This document shows positions 45,201-52,515 of a stretch of 52,673 nucleotides of DNA, piece after piece (positions within the stretch are counted from its first letter, which is position 1; every line of letters begins with the position of its first letter). The position numbers were made by a program, and so were the translations under genes. The stretch comes from a virus. Below the pieces are notes generated by a model, which was given only the letters and a program-made list of their open reading frames with translations, was not told the origin of the DNA and ran no database searches. The stretch covers positions 1 through 52,673 of the IMG/VR virus record IMGVR_UViG_3300025769_000166. One strand, 5' to 3'.

Positions 45201-48200
45201 TCAAAAAAGGTTTCTTCTGAAAGGGCATCTATGCAAATAGACATGTTCTCTAATGATCAGAAAAACCTAAATATTCAAGCGCATGAAAGTCCGCTGTTTA
45301 GGACCAGAACCATGTCTAACACAGCGGTAATAAACGGACAGGAAATGTCTGACGAGATGGTGCATGATGCGCTATTGACTGACGCTACCTCCAGAAAGAT
45401 AATGGGAGAAGAGAATGAGGTTAAGGAAGGAGACATAGTAGCTGTAAGATTGAACCTTAATGTAAAAAATAACACGGGGGTTCCAGTTCAGACAATCCAT
45501 GATAAGACCGCCAGTGGAAAAGCACTTCAATACTCAGGAGCGGTCACACTTAAAAACGTGACGCTCGATGTGAATCAATCTGCAAGAGAAAAGATTGTAA
45601 CGTTTAGAGAAAATAAGTTCCCTATGGCGGCTGTTAGGGGAGAGTTTGTTTCCAAGGGCGTAGAGGAGGCGGATCTGGATGGGGTTAGAGCTACGTTCAA
45701 TCCATTTAGAGAGCACCTCTTTGTTGATGCGGCTGGAAGACCAATAAAGTCGGCAGAAGAAGCAACAGTAATAGGTAACAATGTAATCCTGAGAGGGAAG
45801 ATAGAGTATTATGACCCTTCTGGTCCTGTAGCTCAGAGGGGCCTTAAGGAGACTGATAAAAACAAGTCTGAAAGGCTGGACAAGGGTAATCCTAAGTACG
45901 AAGGAAACCTTAGGAGGTTTAAGGCGTTTTCAGAAAGAGCCCTCGGTGTAACTTACGAAACTAGAGAGGACCTAGAGGACGCATACGAAAACCTTCCAGT
46001 AAGCTCAAAAGTAGCGCTATCTGAGTCAGAGGTAGCAGAAAGAATGGCTACCGCTAACGAAAGGGCTAGTATAACGGAGTTTACAAAAGACAAAAGAATG
46101 AGAGGCAGGGCCAGAAAAGCTGCTGGTCAGTTTGGCGGAACCACTAGGGCGGACATTGTAAACAACCCCAGTAACTACATAAAGCCTCAAAAAATAAAGG
46201 AGATAAAGGAGGATCTAACTGCCTATACAGATGGAGAGCTCGTGTCTTTTATGACCGATGAGTCTATAGGTAGGTTGTCTCAAAGAAACGATGATATAGG
46301 GGTTTTGGCGGGAGCTGAACTCCTCAGCAGGGCTATAGCGAAAGGTGAGACAGAAAGAATACCAGGCCTGATCGCAGAGCTTGCGGCTATAGGAACTTCT
46401 GCTGGTAGGATACTTAGGCACTTTAGAGAGCTAAAAAACTCCAACCCAAGAGGCCTCGCTAGTATAATTGAGTCAGCCGTAATAGAAAAAGGAAATAAAC
46501 TTTCAGAGGCTCAATCACAAAGGCTAAACGATTTATGCGATAAGTTGTTTGCTCAGCAGGCCAAGGTGGAGAACCTAATGAAGAGGGCCATTGCAGGTGA
46601 AGAGGTTGACGCTGAGTTTGAAAGGGCACTGAAAGAAATGCAGGCCACTGAAAGAGAGCTTGATACATTTACTAACGCCGTCATAGAAAAAGACTGGGGT
46701 ACGATATTTAAACAGCTCGTTCAGGGTAACCTTCTTACGCCTTTCTCTCAGATAGTAAACGTAGGAGCAAACATGGTAAACGCATTTGGAAAAGTCGTGG
46801 TGGACACTGCGTCTTTGCCAGTAGAATACGCCATGGTGAAGCTTGGAAACGTAATGGGCAAAAATCTAGAGATGAAAAGAAAGCCCAGCTTAATGGCCTA
46901 CATGTACGCCATGAAGAGATTTGGAGCTGGATTTGTGGAAGCTGCTGACCAAATAGTAACGGGTCAAGACAAAGAGATTTCTGAGTGGAGAATAAATAGA
47001 GGATTTGCTCCATATAGATCTATAATGGCGGCCTGGAATAACGACCTACCTCAAGGTCCAGATGGGAAGGGTAGTCCAACTCAGAAGGCTAAACTGATAA
47101 TCCAAGGAACTCTTGGTATACCAGCAGAGACAATGTTTAGGTTCCTCTCCCTTGGAGATATTCCATTCAGAAGATGGGCGGAAGCTAAAGAGCTATATCA
47201 AATTGCATTAAACAAAGGTCTAAGCGGAAAAGAACTAGAAAGGTTCCTTAAATTCCCCAACAAGAAAGACCTTGAGATTGCTAGGATAGAGGGAAGAAAG
47301 CTTACATTCCAAGAGGAAGGCTTTGTTAGTGGAGCAACGAACAGACTTGTGTCAAGCCTTGAGGGTGCGATGGCATCTGGACTTCAGATGATTCCTGGGG
47401 TGAAGGATGGGTCTAAGTTTGCGAGAGCTTTGTTTGGGGTTATACTCCCGTACCGAAGCACTCCAGCGAACATACTACAGGAAACGTTTACTTGGGTAAA
47501 CCCTTATGTAGGTATAGTCAGAATGTCTAAAGACCTCGAAAACAAAGATGTAACAGAGGCTTCTAAGACCATGACTAAAATGATGCTAGGAGCAGTGACA
47601 CTAGAGGCGGCGATGATGATGATCAAAGAAGGAATCATATCTGGACCCGTTGACTGGCAGGACGACGAGAAAAGAAACATGGCTTACGACCTGTTCCCCC
47701 CAAGTAGCGTTAACGTGTCTGCACTGAAGAGGCTTATGTCTGGCGGAGACCCATCTCACAAACCAGACGATGTGTTTATGAGATACGACAAGATGGGGAT
47801 GTTTGGTGCTATAATGGCTACAGCAGTTCAGTCAATAGACTCTGATGATCTGGCAGATATAAAGAACAGAGAGTACGGGGGGCCTATAGACTTCACTTCT
47901 CACATGATATCTGACTTCTTTGGAGCGAGTTCTGTGTCTTCTATATCCGCTATGATGGAGCAGAGCTTTGTACAAGGCCTTAATCAGTTCTTGCAAATAC
48001 TTATAGGCGACAACGTAGAAAGGGATTTGGAGCGGTTTATAACAACTGCATTCAGAGCGGGTAGTGCGGCTGTTCTACCAAACACGCTGACATCTCTTTA
48101 CAAGTCTCAGAGGCTTTTGTTGCCAGACACAAGGACAACAAAGGACATGACTACCACAGAAAGAATTCTCACTAAGTTTAAATACACTCTTAAAGAAAGA

Positions 48201-48770
48201 ACGTTTGGTCTGTCGGAGGTGCCAATAAGGGTTGACTGGAAAGGTCAAGACATAAAGCAAACACCAAGAGGAGCAAATGGATTTGTCTATCAGATGTTTG
48301 ACCTGTCAAGAGCTCAAATGGGATCCGCCGATCCTCTGTCAAATGAGGTATGGAGACTATATGAAAGCACCGAGGATCTGGCTGACATATGTAGCACCCC
48401 AGGTTATGCGGAGAAGAGAGCCGTAGCGGTCCCAAACATTACATCGAAGAAAGACTTGAGGCTTACGGCGGCTCTGCCTAAACAATACACGTGGATGAAC
48501 GACCAAGAGTTCCAAGCTGAAAGCGTCTACTTGAACGTCGAGCAGATAAACAGACTAATGAAGATATCTGGCAAAAACAGGTATGACATGGCTCTCACTA
48601 TCATCAACTCTCCAGAGTACAAGTCGGCAAATGATCAAGACCGATTAGAGATGCTAAGTGACGTTGCTGACGAGTTTAACGGCGCCAAGGAATATAACGA
48701 AGAAGGATTTGAGCCACATACCATAGAACTGTTCAACATCATACAAGACATATATGATGGAAGGCAATAA
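39237..48770 (+). CDS. Giant internal virion protein (large polyvalent/cargo type)
   Basis: A 3177-residue protein, over a sixth of the window. The N-terminal 80 residues are acidic with IxxYLNISNGG. Hydrophobic Gly/Ala-rich segments at about 282-310, 380-430, 440-475 and 540-565 (FQLGVVGGGAIGTISSAVG) suggest membrane insertion or glycine zippers. A coiled coil lies near 771-855. IEETLH at 1151-1156 resembles a metallopeptidase helix with the first His missing. Later regions (FQSLFLGIAAITSNGNRALP near 1640; FNPFREHLFVDAAGRPIKS near 2147; GTLGIPAETMFRFLSLGDIP near 2622; GVILPYRSTPANILQETF near 2738) resemble segments shared by ejected proteins of podoviruses and large polyvalent proteins. No RNA polymerase motif was recognised. 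Confidence 0.75.
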   Translation: MDTTQINFADMLISQGKTPEEITKYLNISNGGNSVSQDEVNEYFNSRSVKKKESEDLPKVEAEATGPESSVENLESTPEESKPLVNFSPVIPESEDPGVSAYRNYLIDTKASKVNSNKAPIIGAYNLSDEESLKQRFRYDAVMWASESKALGENVTEIEMMQDPKLVTQAMEKFKGHLESNYTNYEATDEKQTDYVAGSVFHDIIDGVSSIRNDKSLKGSKRREAEREFMDRYVEEFKERLPEDKRDDEEYLEKVSEAMYSRFGFRMNFDGDNVYNETANPLLAPLAGAAATTLDMISGVASVNPIAMIPAWIKNNFDDDPSNNNIVDAITEIDQALADASKNLRGYTRDYQDVSVFSPEDWSDSGVHMLGLITQTLGDVAPYMAAAAVSPTVMVGSMNVGAGITLGSNAFLNTFIDSYREDEIAIKNNETPVFDFSASGQASRFIFSLGTGVLETGTGLLFQGAASRAVGKGGGIHDVFRKIFVGEKNPATRAQILKIYATAAGADAILEGGEEAAVALYQGWAQSELGNVEQDWDQVWDNVSASFQLGVVGGGAIGTISSAVGAKKEISELPTGSRISTENSNFEMQIERAASSKGDEAEVAKFWFGLGDNNVDFESQAEFNAAMGGTPFALEEGDKYTTANSARYEEEVENHKKTNKDKYKALMFRNPKDWARLQEIDRRISDVLAKGTRAEDMSNSETLSADAKEAASKSIPSLQRQYIDLVKERRSIYTSFEFDGNFTIEEKIKMDDSIVANRLGQIDQDIRDAESKVVFQEENKDTKSFNPLAKRRAEAEVESLQKKKQNAESLVTEVNSARDKLELLEKRNASPKKIKEATEIVSSSEQQLADLLGVKTKSTGNSRSTERTSQAPSKPTSVWSAEEQAKNHFEDAENKGSTFTLDGINHAGRPMASVSIFNERSKVVDGDMSQKDLEAELGKFKEENADILDGNEDILAVGTFYSNESNQTFIDLSAVVDKKSAEELGKAYNQESVWDLELMEGIDTGGDGGALDNPKSEAERVKDIRDILSRLNESQRAKALAQRGIEGKYTDYRIEGDEGFGVKENDLVDKKTADFINKKLAKTLQNVVPGDVSIRIHNTAESGNYARQGGLDLEKGVVNGLAVTYEDGSAVIHFSPEALKSSGKSAESVLIEETLHLAMGPTIRNMSPKKTSRVISDLKGITKRLAKTNPELQGLIDQATNKSKQYRENNVSENEVAEEVIFEYISELSPFLDPKALSVQDQSALIRVVNEVLSALGLPSISSSEDAINMLKRASEMYREGKSMVDAPTDGTVDSERASYSEKGFPISALPEEEPITIMFSAPTYYRSGQLSGLQAGTLEKEMTFNGKWHFINWWKKATKMGKLPYSDFRIFNTYDGSVESLNVDQLKRWKLKPAKKKETEREKKTRLQKEKNELLSTIYNMFRDEYGVEFGMARKTQEAYESVASMFMSEEELQEHKDFEGDVWSPKKKGVINLSFLTNEQLVDFIASQEEFLGIRPKDSGSSTVSENANEYLFNINKVRSIEDLDERVSSMKKYLQRYKCGGDTNTCIIRGDKAYLATYMEMVADALNGDFTVNSAAELLQGMVLFQNDLRIHRRQRSLADVDIDNMELAQRATDLISNRYKDTPGVIPANSRDFQSLFLGIAAITSNGNRALPNLKIALRLHDSILKALEGGAPMKDALRPDIIEGIRQYNPEVTRGEVRAGRGQHVADELLALLEYADRFYDVETGRFDSDRFSNGLTRKAKGKEGPQARYILGKGQEGDAEKIGEFLSGILGKGNNSFLAKELWVGRVMAAMQGNFDLNIDSEQDQMLLNYGEVPNIQEYLQNQGVTEDQARQALKEVGTTAWDTTTDPTDIAIGGLLHIKYNPETSINNRRQAVTLFNKLIGRDQLYNPKSDPKVTRDVLKRTTDLINASLSPGAKKWTPFSVQQALWESAQETMGYFRDGEYTPVDYLTRLDQIESEDTWHSSPSLFMDPGVKWWLDSNENSKKVSSERASMQIDMFSNDQKNLNIQAHESPLFRTRTMSNTAVINGQEMSDEMVHDALLTDATSRKIMGEENEVKEGDIVAVRLNLNVKNNTGVPVQTIHDKTASGKALQYSGAVTLKNVTLDVNQSAREKIVTFRENKFPMAAVRGEFVSKGVEEADLDGVRATFNPFREHLFVDAAGRPIKSAEEATVIGNNVILRGKIEYYDPSGPVAQRGLKETDKNKSERLDKGNPKYEGNLRRFKAFSERALGVTYETREDLEDAYENLPVSSKVALSESEVAERMATANERASITEFTKDKRMRGRARKAAGQFGGTTRADIVNNPSNYIKPQKIKEIKEDLTAYTDGELVSFMTDESIGRLSQRNDDIGVLAGAELLSRAIAKGETERIPGLIAELAAIGTSAGRILRHFRELKNSNPRGLASIIESAVIEKGNKLSEAQSQRLNDLCDKLFAQQAKVENLMKRAIAGEEVDAEFERALKEMQATERELDTFTNAVIEKDWGTIFKQLVQGNLLTPFSQIVNVGANMVNAFGKVVVDTASLPVEYAMVKLGNVMGKNLEMKRKPSLMAYMYAMKRFGAGFVEAADQIVTGQDKEISEWRINRGFAPYRSIMAAWNNDLPQGPDGKGSPTQKAKLIIQGTLGIPAETMFRFLSLGDIPFRRWAEAKELYQIALNKGLSGKELERFLKFPNKKDLEIARIEGRKLTFQEEGFVSGATNRLVSSLEGAMASGLQMIPGVKDGSKFARALFGVILPYRSTPANILQETFTWVNPYVGIVRMSKDLENKDVTEASKTMTKMMLGAVTLEAAMMMIKEGIISGPVDWQDDEKRNMAYDLFPPSSVNVSALKRLMSGGDPSHKPDDVFMRYDKMGMFGAIMATAVQSIDSDDLADIKNREYGGPIDFTSHMISDFFGASSVSSISAMMEQSFVQGLNQFLQILIGDNVERDLERFITTAFRAGSAAVLPNTLTSLYKSQRLLLPDTRTTKDMTTTERILTKFKYTLKERTFGLSEVPIRVDWKGQDIKQTPRGANGFVYQMFDLSRAQMGSADPLSNEVWRLYESTEDLADICSTPGYAEKRAVAVPNITSKKDLRLTAALPKQYTWMNDQEFQAESVYLNVEQINRLMKISGKNRYDMALTIINSPEYKSANDQDRLEMLSDVADEFNGAKEYNEEGFEPHTIELFNIIQDIYDGRQ

Positions 48771-49203
48771 AAAGTTCAGAGACACAAAAGTAGGAAAGTG
48801 GGTGAAAGAAAAGCTACCTGAGGTAGCAGATACTTTCGCTAATGTACTTCCAGATCAAGGAGTTCTTGGGGTAGTTAAACGGGTTGTCGACGGAAGCCCA
48901 GAGCTTAGCGCTCAGGATAAGTTAGAGTTTGATAGACTTTCTATCGAGGCAGAGAAAAACGCTCAGGATAACGTAACGAGACGATGGGAGGCGGATGCAC
49001 AGTCGGACGTCAAGCTGGCTAAGTACATACGACCAGTGACCCTGATCGCGCTTACAGTTTTTTACATGGCGTTAACCGTTTGGGATGGACTAGACCAGTC
49101 GTTTATGCCACCTGAGAATTACATAAACCTGTTAGAAATTTTAATGCTGGCCGTGTTTAGCGCATACTTTGCTGGTAGGACTATAGAAAAAGTAAAGAGA
49201 TAA
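48754..49203 (+). CDS. Two-membrane-segment protein, holin-like
   Basis: A 149-residue protein overlapping the end of the giant gene by 17 bases. The N-terminal 85 residues are soluble and charged, with LPDQGVLGVVKRVVDGSPEL and RRWEADAQSDVKLAKYIRP. Two hydrophobic segments follow at about 93-111 (RPVTLIALTVFYMALTVW) and 124-141 (INLLEILMLAVFSAYFAG), then the basic end RTIEKVKR. The layout W-E-A-D...YIRP...TM-TM resembles the GTA-type three-TM holin family (PF11351), by memory. A holin or a membrane protein used during ejection are both possible. Its stop overlaps the next start as TAATG. Confidence 0.65.
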   Translation: MMEGNKKFRDTKVGKWVKEKLPEVADTFANVLPDQGVLGVVKRVVDGSPELSAQDKLEFDRLSIEAEKNAQDNVTRRWEADAQSDVKLAKYIRPVTLIALTVFYMALTVWDGLDQSFMPPENYINLLEILMLAVFSAYFAGRTIEKVKR

Positions 49204-49715
49204 TGTTAGGGCTAGGTATACCAATTATTTATCGTTCATTCAACACTGGGGACTCAGTAGTGGCTCCAATATTTCTGTATGCAAGTGACTTTACTTCTGA
49301 TACAGACGGATGGTTTGATCCAGATGGTATTGGTGACCTTTCCGCTCCACGGAGTACTGCAGGAGGTTTAGATGATACGTTGAGATATGTTTCTCTTGCT
49401 CCGTTTCAGATCAACAGACGTATTAGACTTAACCTTTCGTCTCTCCCTATACCTAGTGGAAATAAAACATACGTTGTAAAGTTTACTTTTGAAGGGACTG
49501 CATCGAGTTCAACTCATAAGATAAAAGCAAGCGCATCGTTGGGGAGCAACAATGGACCATTTACTGGACTCATACCGAAAGACACTCCCGCTACATACCA
49601 CGAGACGTTTCAATCAACAAGCCCAAACACGTTTGATATAAACTTTGAATCGGAGTTTGGCCCATACACCGATGTCGCGTACTTCAAAAACATAGAGCTT
49701 TATTATTACCCATAA
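49203..49715 (+). CDS. Beta-sandwich-like protein, possible carbohydrate-binding or receptor-binding protein
   Basis: A 170-residue protein beginning MLGLGIPIIYRSFNTGDS. The rest looks like a jelly-roll of the carbohydrate-binding type: FLYASDFTSDTDGWFDPDG, then alternating strands and the end VAYFKNIELYYYP. Opening with F-x-D...W and closing with an F-x-N/D-I/L-E-L-Y strand is typical of CBM-like modules. The following gene has the same kind of start (MLGL) and end, so the two are probably distant paralogues. It is coupled to the holin-like gene by TAATG. A surface or tail-tip role is inferred. Confidence 0.6.
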   Translation: MLGLGIPIIYRSFNTGDSVVAPIFLYASDFTSDTDGWFDPDGIGDLSAPRSTAGGLDDTLRYVSLAPFQINRRIRLNLSSLPIPSGNKTYVVKFTFEGTASSSTHKIKASASLGSNNGPFTGLIPKDTPATYHETFQSTSPNTFDINFESEFGPYTDVAYFKNIELYYYP

Positions 49716-49728
49716 AACCAACTAAATA

Positions 49729-50523
49729 ATGCTAGGATTAAGCTTAGGAAGGGAATATAGGGACAGGGTCTCTGGAGGAACAGCCCCAGATTTGTCTCCT
49801 CGAATTTATTATGATCAGTCTCCAGGTCAGGATGGTACTTTAACTGTATACAACTCCGCTATAGAAAGCGGTTTCCAAGGTAACGCCACTGGCCCTGACG
49901 CAATCCTCGGAACCACTCAGAGCGGAACAGGCTACTTTATACCACGGGTAGACTGGAGACAGGAAATAGGACGTGGGTATGACGGAACATCCAACAACGA
50001 ACACGGAAATTTTGACCAGTTTTTTCCAAATGGAACCTGGCCTTCTACCAGTGTGCTGTATAACCAGACAGCCCCAGACGGCACAACTGGTTGGCAGGCT
50101 ATAGAATCATTTCAAGACCAGCCTACGGACTTCATTGAATTTATCAGGTTTTACATCCCGTCAACTAACCTTCCCCAATACAAAAACATTAGGCGTCCAA
50201 ACAATCCCGCAGGATATCAAGACCCCATAAAGTATAAGATTACGGGGCAGGTATACATAGACTCAAGCGGCGGCGGGTGGAATGGAACTGACCAAGTACA
50301 AGTAACATTTAAGATTGGCAAAACCTATAGTGTCCCGATTAACCAGAACCAATCTACACTTATTTCACAAGAGTATGCGCTAACTACCCCTCTGAATCAA
50401 AGCAGTAACACTAGTAATTTCAACTGGGCTAACCTTCAAATTTATTTCTACCCAACTGACACAATGGAGGCGGGAGCCAAATTTTATTTCAAAGACCTAA
50501 AGGGTATATTTTATTGGGAGTAA
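49729..50523 (+). CDS. Beta-rich protein, probable paralogue of the preceding protein
   Basis: A 264-residue protein beginning MLGLSLGREYRDRVSGGTAP and ending KFYFKDLKGIFYWE. Middle strands include KITGQVYIDSSGGGWNGTD and VQVTFKIGKTYSVPINQN. It is Tyr/Trp/Asn-rich, as in glycan-binding beta-sandwiches. The start resembles that of the protein just upstream. The leader CCAACTAAATA is A-rich with no promoter core. It is the last gene of the late block and is followed by a hairpin shared with the convergent ribonucleotide reductase gene. Confidence 0.6.
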   Translation: MLGLSLGREYRDRVSGGTAPDLSPRIYYDQSPGQDGTLTVYNSAIESGFQGNATGPDAILGTTQSGTGYFIPRVDWRQEIGRGYDGTSNNEHGNFDQFFPNGTWPSTSVLYNQTAPDGTTGWQAIESFQDQPTDFIEFIRFYIPSTNLPQYKNIRRPNNPAGYQDPIKYKITGQVYIDSSGGGWNGTDQVQVTFKIGKTYSVPINQNQSTLISQEYALTTPLNQSSNTSNFNWANLQIYFYPTDTMEAGAKFYFKDLKGIFYWE

Positions 50524-50548
50524 AGAGAGGCCCCGAAGGGCCCCTCTT
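50523..50548. terminator. Bidirectional hairpin between convergent genes
   Basis: An 11-pair stem with one A-C mismatch (50523-50533 with 50538-50548) closed by a CGAA tetraloop (50534-50537). It overlaps the last base of the late-block stop codon and lies 32 bases before the end of the ribonucleotide reductase gene on the other strand. Neither side has a long T-run, so termination may be weak or the hairpin may protect RNA 3' ends. Confidence 0.65.
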
Positions 50549-50580
50549 AAAATAGTAAAGCTGGCTCACCCAACATTGGC

Positions 50581-52485
50581 TTATCGGACGGGACATGCTC
50601 CAGTATCGCAGTTGTCGATCTCTACCTCTTCCAGCGATATGCTGTCCAAAGACGTGATCGGGGTGACACTAGCTTTCATCTCGTCATACCTCTCCTTGGT
50701 AATCTCTTCCAGAGGGGCTTGATCGAAGCCGTGGTCGGAGTGCAAAAGGAAGGAGACAGACTTTACATTGACGTAGTTATCGTGGAGCCACCATCGGATA
50801 GCCTCCAATTCTTCTTTACGGTAGTATATTGTAACAGACACAGAGTTGTCTGACCATTCGCTCTGAAGTCTCTTGATGACTTCCAGCTGATCGCATGCGC
50901 TCATATCGTCCGCGAACTGCGTACCTTCAGGGAACGAGCAAGGGAATGATACGACTACCGTGCTATGGTCATCAGTGCCGTCGAAGTTGCGGACGTACTC
51001 TACGTGGTACCCATTGCTCCTAGCAACTCGTGCCAGCTCACTATCTGCCGCCATTCGGATTCGTCTAACGTAGTATTGGGAATATCCAGGGTGTGCGCCA
51101 GGTGTAACACCAGCAAGAAGTGACAGCGTTCCAGAGGGTTTAACTGTAGTAAGCTTAATGGAATTGGGAAACCCATGTGACTTAGAATATTCTTTATCGT
51201 ATGCACGAAGATACGTATAAGCTTTGTCCAACCAAGACTTTTGTTCTTCTGAAGCCTGCAGATACCCAGTCACACCAATACCCATACGCATGTTGCGGTG
51301 GACGATATTTTCGGTCTCCTTCAGGGCGCACGGTATAGCGAGGCTGTGCTTGTTCACCCTGTACAGGTAGCGAAGCACCTTCCTCAACTCCTCGTAGTCC
51401 TCAATGTTTGGGAGGTATACCTCTGCCAGACAGCAGGTCTCGAAGTTCTCAAGGCTCTGCTCGGCACAAGGGTTGTATCCTTGAACGTTTGGATCTGGGT
51501 ATTCATATTCACCCGTCCTACCCCACTTGCGAGAGGTCTCAAGGTTGATCAGACCGTAGGGCTCTCCGTTTCCGTTATACCCCTCCCAGAACTCCTCAGG
51601 GAGCTTTCCGATGTCGTCGCATACCACGGAGTTGTTGGACATAGCCCTCCAGTTGGGTATGTTACCGAGGTCCCAACGCTTAGCGCGGAGGAACTCGATG
51701 TCGTCGAAATCACCCAGAGCAATCTGAGCAGACCTCCTGACGTTACCTGCCACCACAATCTTACCGATGATGTTCATAATGTCAAGGCAATCCACGCTGG
51801 ACAGGCGGCGACCAGCCTTGGCGTTCAGAATCTTGTTGATCTCCATCATACCCCATACAAGATCCTCGCTACCGCTGGCAGTTCCACCGAACCCCTTGAT
51901 CTTAGCTCCTTTTGGTCGAATGAGGTGGGTGGCGAAAGTAAAGTCCTCGCACGTTCCGTCCTGCCAGAAGTGAGACTCAATGACCCGCTCAAGGAGTTGG
52001 ACCCATCCCTCTCGCGAGTCAGGAACGATGAAGTCAGCGTCATTGACGTCTTTCCTCTCGATGTTCACCTTTTGGTGGCCGACCTTCGGGAGTTGGTATA
52101 CATTCTCCCTTTGGATGTTGAATCCGACTCCGCTACCGAGCATGAGCATCTCAAATGCCCAAGTGAACGGGCGGATGGGTTCGTCAACAACCACAAACGC
52201 ACAGTTTTGGAGGGACGGCAACCCCAGACGATCTACGGTTTTGGTGCCGAGCTGCCAAAGAAACCTGCCAGCAACTGTGCCTTTGAGGTCAAGCATAATG
52301 TTGCGGAGCTCCTCTTTCTCGTGATCGAGGAACCCGCATTTGAGCTGTTCGTTACATGCCTCAACAACGCGATTGACTGTATCAGGCCACTCTTCTGTTT
52401 TACCTTCTGTGGTGGGTCTTGCATACGTTCGTTTGAACGTGGGGTATCCCACCTCACCCCATGGAGTAAGTTTTTCTGTGCTCAT
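50581..52485 (-). CDS. nrdJ: Adenosylcobalamin-dependent ribonucleoside-triphosphate reductase (class II)
   Basis: A 634-residue monomeric class II enzyme (RTPR type) that reduces NTPs to dNTPs using coenzyme B12. The N-terminus (TPWGEVGYPTFKRTYAR) matches the family. Catalytic residues are visible: Cys95 in SLQNCAFVV, Cys340 and Glu342 in NPCAEQ, Cys351 in ETCCLAE, and the C-terminal redox pair Cys626/Cys631 in CDTGACPVR. KPSGTLSLLAG is also typical. Spacings 340-351 and 626-631 equal those I recall for the Lactobacillus enzyme (408-419, 731-736), but the protein is about 100 residues shorter, with the loss spread over several loops. The start follows an A9 run. The host must supply B12. The other strand carries only antisense frames. 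Confidence 0.93.
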   Translation of the reverse strand: MSTEKLTPWGEVGYPTFKRTYARPTTEGKTEEWPDTVNRVVEACNEQLKCGFLDHEKEELRNIMLDLKGTVAGRFLWQLGTKTVDRLGLPSLQNCAFVVVDEPIRPFTWAFEMLMLGSGVGFNIQRENVYQLPKVGHQKVNIERKDVNDADFIVPDSREGWVQLLERVIESHFWQDGTCEDFTFATHLIRPKGAKIKGFGGTASGSEDLVWGMMEINKILNAKAGRRLSSVDCLDIMNIIGKIVVAGNVRRSAQIALGDFDDIEFLRAKRWDLGNIPNWRAMSNNSVVCDDIGKLPEEFWEGYNGNGEPYGLINLETSRKWGRTGEYEYPDPNVQGYNPCAEQSLENFETCCLAEVYLPNIEDYEELRKVLRYLYRVNKHSLAIPCALKETENIVHRNMRMGIGVTGYLQASEEQKSWLDKAYTYLRAYDKEYSKSHGFPNSIKLTTVKPSGTLSLLAGVTPGAHPGYSQYYVRRIRMAADSELARVARSNGYHVEYVRNFDGTDDHSTVVVSFPCSFPEGTQFADDMSACDQLEVIKRLQSEWSDNSVSVTIYYRKEELEAIRWWLHDNYVNVKSVSFLLHSDHGFDQAPLEEITKERYDEMKASVTPITSLDSISLEEVEIDNCDTGACPVR

Positions 52486-52515
52486 ATTTTTTTTTCGGAA
52501 AGGCCTACAAGATAC

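Noticed and set aside
39237-48770. Virion RNA polymerase in the giant protein, as in crAss-like phages
   Set aside because: No DFDGD/DxDxD-type catalytic motif of multi-subunit-like polymerases was found when reading the sequence; a structure search would be needed to exclude it fully.
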